Positions 16,481 to 19,219 of a DNA stretch of 19,219 nucleotides are shown here, in pieces; positions within the stretch are counted from its first letter, which is position 1; each line of letters begins with the position of its first letter. The DNA comes from an uncultured Acetatifactor sp. GTDB taxonomy: Bacteria > Bacillota > Clostridia > Lachnospirales > Lachnospiraceae. Under the pieces are notes generated by a model. The model ran no database searches, was not told the origin of the DNA, and saw only the letters and a list, made by a program, of their open reading frames with translations. The translations under genes and the position numbers were made by a program. The stretch spans positions 65,785 to 85,003 of the forward strand of contig CAJUCT010000016.1 in assembly GCA_910585015.1 (NCBI GenBank), in the 5' to 3' direction.

Positions 16481-16516
16481 AGTTCCGCATGTTCCCTCCA
16501 AGTGCACAAGCCGGTG
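16481..16516 (-). repeat. Family 1 repeat, solitary 3' half
   Basis: This matches the 3' half of the adjacent full copy (ACCGGCTTGTGCACTTGG through ATGCGGAACT on the minus strand) with two base changes. It starts one base after the stop codon of the 145-residue gene. The 5' half and apical loop are missing. Its GGGAACATGC arm can pair perfectly with the 5' arm of the full copy downstream. Confidence 0.8.
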
Positions 16517-16517
16517 T

Positions 16518-16955
16518 TCACACCACAAAAACCATCATAGCCAGCTTGTTGATCACGATCTCCTGCACCAGTATCCCCTGGGCCTGCTTCTGGGCAGGAG
16601 ATATTTTCACAAAGTCCTCCAGGCCCATCACCTGTGTCGTATAGACCTCTTTTTTCTTTCCCCCGGAAAACATACTCTTTTTCTCCACCGGCCTGCTGTA
16701 CTTTACCTTGACCTTCAGCTGCCGGTAGGCGCGGTAGGCAAAACTGTCGGCAGTCATATAGTAAAACTCACTTTCCAGCGTGGTTTCTACATCCGACTGG
16801 GGCAGAATATAGCGTTCCACAATGGCGCGGATTTTAAACGGTACATCCTCGTTTTGCAAAAGCTCCCCATAGGCATATTTGGCCCCCAAAAACACATTGC
16901 CCGTATCCCCCATCACATATTTATAATCCTCATAACTCTGCTTCTGTAACAGCAT
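16518..16955 (-). CDS. Conserved-looking protein of unknown function, 145 residues
   Basis: I do not recognise this family. The protein is soluble, without signal peptide or membrane helix. It is mixed alpha/beta by eye, with a charged middle (EKKSMFSGGKKKEVY near 92-106) and a hydrophobic C-terminus (NKLAMMVFVV). I start it at the ATG at 16955, with AGGA seven bases upstream. A TTG at 16958 would add one residue. It lies between the sigma-like gene and the M16 peptidase. Hairpin family 2 precedes it, and the stop codon directly abuts a half copy of hairpin family 1. The native C-terminus might therefore have been altered by a repeat insertion, though nothing proves this. Confidence 0.72.
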   Translation of the reverse strand: MLLQKQSYEDYKYVMGDTGNVFLGAKYAYGELLQNEDVPFKIRAIVERYILPQSDVETTLESEFYYMTADSFAYRAYRQLKVKVKYSRPVEKKSMFSGGKKKEVYTTQVMGLEDFVKISPAQKQAQGILVQEIVINKLAMMVFVV

Positions 16956-16960
16956 CAAAC

Positions 16961-17105
16961 TTTCCTCTTCCCTGCATATCGCAGGCGAGCCTGCGATATT
17001 GCGTTAATCGGTAATTGGAACGTCAGTTCCAATCTTCCTCTTCCCTGCATAACTGGAGTTTGGTCTGGAGCAAACTCCGGCTATGCCCATGTTATTGCGT
17101 GAATT
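16961..17105 (-). repeat. Family 2 hairpin array between sigma-like and 145-residue genes
   Basis: Two units share the flank TTCCTCTTCCCTGCATA (16962-16978 and 17035-17051 on plus) and the far flank ATTGCGT (16998-17004 and 17094-17100), but have different stems. Unit 1 is ATATCGCAGG-CGAG-CCTGCGATAT (16976-16999). Unit 2 is CTGGAGTTTG-N8-CAAACTCCGG (17053-17080) inside GCATA/TATGC. Between them is ATTGGAAC-GTCA-GTTCCAAT (17014-17033). On the minus strand the shared flank contains GGGAAGAGGAA, and in unit 1 this is the ribosome binding site of the downstream gene. No T-runs follow, so these are not terminators. Confidence 0.75.
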
Positions 17106-17848
17106 TACTTCCTAATATCCTCCAGATATTCAATCTGATGGCCGCTGAGACGAACGGCTTCCCGGATGGCCTTTTCAGACAACTTCGCCTCCTGGGCCAG
17201 TTCCTCCACCGTCACCTTGCGGTGCAGTTCCTCCGACAGGGAACGCGCCGCCTCCAGCACCTTGTTGATCCGCTGCGTCATCTTCTGGTCTGCCTTTTCC
17301 GCAGTCTGCTGCTGCTGTATCAGTTCCTCCATGGCGTCCATCATCATTTTGCCTAGCATGCCCTGGGCTTCGTCGGTCCGCTCCAACGCCCCCAGCATGG
17401 ACACCCCCGCGGTCAGTGCCAGGTTGCCTTCCCCTATCAAATCTTCCAGAGGTACGCCCTGTCCGCTGTACAGCCTGGCCACCTCCACCACGTCCGGCAG
17501 ATAAAAAATGGCTAGCTGTCCCTGGGCATCCAAATCCCCCGCCATGGCGGAGAGGGTGATGGCCTCCTTCTCCCCGGGAGTCGCCTTGGGCAGACTCTCC
17601 AGTTCATCCAGATAATTCTGTAGATAGTTCTTCTCCTCTTCAGTCAGATAATCGTCCGGATTCACCGGCGCGCCTATGCCAATCTTATGCTTAACCAGAT
17701 AATCATAGACCATCTGCAGCTGCTCCCCGGAGAGTCCCAGCGGGGCAAACGCTTCCTGCACTTCCTCCTCGCCAATCCAGCCCCCCTGGCCGGCGGCCTG
17801 TTCCTTAACCTGTTCCAGCGTCCGGGCAAATAATGCTTCCTGGTTCAT
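17105..17848 (-). CDS. Sigma-70-like protein lacking promoter-recognition regions
   Basis: A 247-residue protein. Residues 26-60 (EEEVQEAFAPLGLSGEQLQM, VYDYLVKHKIGIG) resemble sigma region 1.1. Residues 107-150 (LAIFYLPDVVEVARLYSGQG, VPLEDLIGEGNLAL) resemble regions 2.1-2.2, the part that grips the RNA polymerase beta' clamp. Residues 193-236 (RINKVLEAARSLSEELHRKV, TVEELAQEAKLSEKAIREAV) resemble region 3. The usual aromatic and basic residues of regions 2.3-2.4 (FSTYATWWIRQAI in sigma-A) are replaced by a Met- and Gln-rich helix (164-182), and region 4, which reads the -35 box, is absent. It may bind core polymerase or a regulator without directing transcription. The start has AAGGG upstream. 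Two tandem family 1 hairpins precede it. Function is unknown; the sigma relation is by eye. Confidence 0.75.
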   Translation of the reverse strand: MNQEALFARTLEQVKEQAAGQGGWIGEEEVQEAFAPLGLSGEQLQMVYDYLVKHKIGIGAPVNPDDYLTEEEKNYLQNYLDELESLPKATPGEKEAITLSAMAGDLDAQGQLAIFYLPDVVEVARLYSGQGVPLEDLIGEGNLALTAGVSMLGALERTDEAQGMLGKMMMDAMEELIQQQQTAEKADQKMTQRINKVLEAARSLSEELHRKVTVEELAQEAKLSEKAIREAVRLSGHQIEYLEDIRK

Positions 17849-17869
17849 TCTCGTTTCCCTTCTTATTTA

Positions 17870-18081
17870 GAGTTCCGCATATTCCCTCACACCACACAGG
17901 TCCGGTGATGGATATCTGGCCGCTTGGAGGCGTCCATATATCCATCAGTCTGCTGTTCGGGAACATGCTGTTTTTGAGTTCCGCATATTCCCTCACACCA
18001 CACAGGTCCGGTGATGGATATCTGGCCGCTTGGAGGCGTCCATATATCCATCAGTCTGCTGTTCGGGAACATGCTGTTTTT
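17870..18081 (-). repeat. Two identical 106-bp tandem units of family 1 repeat
   Basis: 17870-17975 and 17976-18081 are identical by eye. Stems in unit 1, given as plus positions, are: outer 17877-17886 with 17959-17968 (10 bp, one pair being G-U only on the minus strand); inner 17907-17919 with 17934-17946 (13 bp, one mismatch); and an imperfect middle stem. The minus-strand loop is ACGCCTCCAAGCGG, and the bulge is ACCGGA. The array ends about 8 nt before the ribosome binding site of the sigma-like gene. With the remnant at 18082-18098 it fills most of the 333-bp gap between that gene and the rhomboid-like gene. Confidence 0.92.
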
Positions 18082-18098
18082 GAGTTCCGCATATTCCC
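18082..18098 (-). repeat. Family 1 repeat, 17-bp 3' remnant
   Basis: GAGTTCCGCATATTCCC on plus repeats the first 17 bp of the two units next to it and then stops matching. On the minus strand it is the 3' arm and terminal box only, placed ahead of the full units, the same arrangement as at the other two loci. Positions 18099-18181 beyond it hold no gene and only a weak bulged stem near 18136-18157. Confidence 0.75.
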
Positions 18099-18181
18099 GT
18101 TCCCTGTTGATCATATAGACAGCCTTTTATGCCGCCCGGTTACACGCAACCTGGGTTTCCTTGCTATTTCGTGACAGGTCC

Positions 18182-19060
18182 TTACTGCCGCTTCACGTGT
18201 TCGTGGGTGAAAATATGGTTCTGGCAATACTCATAATTCCCCTCACACTTGGAACAAAACCGAAACTCCAGCGTGGGATCGTCCGCGTCCGTCCTGCCGC
18301 AGATGGCGCATTTATGTCCGCTTATCTTCATATTCTTCTTCACCTCATGCTTGAACTCCTGCCTGCGCTTGATCTCCCTGGGCGACATATTGATATGGCT
18401 TCTGCTGGTAATCCAGAAAATCACAAAATTCAGCAGGGATGCCACAATGGCCGTCCGATAAAAGATTCCAGCCAGCGGACTTCCTACATTCTGGAACAGT
18501 TCAAACACCAGCATAACCCCGTAGATGATGCCCAGCCATTTCATCTTGACCGGGATCACAAACATCAGCAGCACCTGCATGTCCGGGAAGGTGGCCGCAA
18601 AGGCCAGCAGAATGGACATGTTGATATAGTAGGTGCTAAACAGGGTACCGTAGAGACTACACACATATTCCGCGTTGCCGGGAATTACCATCACATCCCC
18701 AAAGAATAGATAACAAAGTCCCATGGCCACAAAGCTGCCCAGCACCGTGAAAAGCATACCGGAAAACAAATATAAATTATAGCGGTAAGCCCCCCAGGTG
18801 CGCTCCAGCGTGGTGCCCACAGAGTAATAAAAGAAGAGCATGATAATCGTGAAAATACTAAAGGACGAAGGCGGCACAATGATCCATGTTACAATCCTCC
18901 ATATCTGCCCGTGCAGGATTTTATAGGGGTCCAGAGTCAAAAAGTTCAAAAAACCATCCCCTATAAACTGTATGGCATATCCCACCGCATAGCACATAAT
19001 CAGCATCAGGGATATATTCTTAATCGCATATTTTCCAAATTTTTTCTCGAAATTACTCAT
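18182..19060 (-). CDS. Rhomboid-like membrane protein with C-terminal zinc ribbon, probably inactive
   Basis: A 292-residue polytopic membrane protein with about six hydrophobic helices between 12 and 220. GQIWRIVTWIIVP (51-63) resembles the rhomboid first-loop WR motif, and LLAFAATFPDMQVL (151-164) resembles the segment after the rhomboid active-site helix. The catalytic GxSG is absent: aligned by eye, the serine position is Tyr in STYYINMSI (142-150). No matching catalytic His is seen. The cytoplasmic tail carries CAIC (251-254), CSKC (269-272) and Cys279/His282, a likely zinc ribbon. It may therefore bind rather than cleave membrane clients. I start it at the ATG at 19060, with GGAGG five bases upstream; the frame before it uses a TTG within the SD. 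A candidate promoter lies upstream, so it may head the leftward cluster. Confidence 0.82.
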   Translation of the reverse strand: MSNFEKKFGKYAIKNISLMLIMCYAVGYAIQFIGDGFLNFLTLDPYKILHGQIWRIVTWIIVPPSSFSIFTIIMLFFYYSVGTTLERTWGAYRYNLYLFSGMLFTVLGSFVAMGLCYLFFGDVMVIPGNAEYVCSLYGTLFSTYYINMSILLAFAATFPDMQVLLMFVIPVKMKWLGIIYGVMLVFELFQNVGSPLAGIFYRTAIVASLLNFVIFWITSRSHINMSPREIKRRQEFKHEVKKNMKISGHKCAICGRTDADDPTLEFRFCSKCEGNYEYCQNHIFTHEHVKRQ

Positions 19061-19096
19061 GGGAACCTCCAACTAAAAGAACATATATAATTTTAA

Positions 19097-19125
19097 ATTG
19101 TACCATCCGCCACCCGAAAAGTAAA
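19097..19125 (-). promoter_or_regulatory. Candidate promoter for the rhomboid-like gene cluster
   Basis: On the minus strand TTTACT (19125-19120) and TACAAT (19102-19097) are 17 nt apart. TACAAT is a good -10 box and the -35 is fair. The leader to the ATG at 19060 would be about 30 nt. The remaining 19126-19219 is AT-rich with no gene seen. Confidence 0.5.
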
Positions 19126-19219
19126 CTCAATTAATACGATTTAATAATCATTTTACATATTATTCGTAACAGTTCAGACACCCCATTACTAAGACACAGC
19201 AAATAGACCAGTTATAGTA

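Noticed and set aside
16961..17105. Rho-independent terminators after the sigma-like gene
   Set aside because: Three hairpins are present, but none is followed by a T-run on the minus strand.
17870..18098. CRISPR array
   Set aside because: The units are adjacent with no spacers, the repeat is 106 bp long, and no cas genes are in the window.

Overview
The window looks like part of a Clostridia chromosome, most likely Lachnospiraceae. The grounds are the era / YqzL-like / recO gene order, a single-chain glycyl-tRNA synthetase, an M16C (PreP-type) peptidase, strong GGAGG-type ribosome binding sites, and many small lipoproteins and conserved unknown genes typical of that family. The assignment is by family knowledge only. 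Twelve of the thirteen recognised genes are on the minus strand. The exception is an AraC-type regulator at 2300-3214.

Layout. Positions 1-2002 hold the first 667 codons of a GH38 alpha-mannosidase that runs off the left edge. It is divergent from the AraC regulator, and the two share an AT-rich control region (2003-2299) with repeated TTGCAC sites and two abutting palindromes. A bidirectional terminator (3221-3287) separates the regulator from a two-gene chaperone unit read leftward: a 997-residue J-domain-like TPR protein (8088-5095), then an HscC-type Hsp70 (4989-3301). Further right, still on the minus strand, are glyQS, a small lipoprotein with its own strong promoter inside the end of recO, recO, a YqzL-like small gene, era, a DUF4349 membrane lipoprotein, an M16C metallopeptidase, an unrecognised 145-residue protein, a sigma-70-like protein without promoter-recognition regions, and a rhomboid-like membrane pseudoprotease with a zinc ribbon. 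Transcription of the right-hand cluster probably starts near 19100 and runs leftward.

The most unusual content is between the genes. A family of roughly 100-nt hairpins (family 1) sits directly in front of glyQS (9727-9836), the M16 peptidase (16366-16517) and the sigma-like gene (17870-18098, two exact 106-bp tandem units plus a remnant). Stem sequences differ between loci, but pairing is kept. The apical loop (minus strand ACG, 3-5 nt, AAGCGG) and the ends (ACAGCAT and ATGCGGAACT) are conserved. Each full hairpin is preceded by an extra copy of its own 3' end, so the 5' arm could pair upstream or downstream. A second hairpin family (family 2) lies at 16961-17105. These may be an undescribed 5'-UTR RNA family or a structured mobile repeat.

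How the genes may work together: the AraC protein probably controls the mannosidase; the J-like TPR protein probably serves the adjacent Hsp70, although its HPD motif is altered; era, YqzL-like and recO form the usual conserved housekeeping block. Everything was read by eye, so family names rest on motifs and not on database searches.
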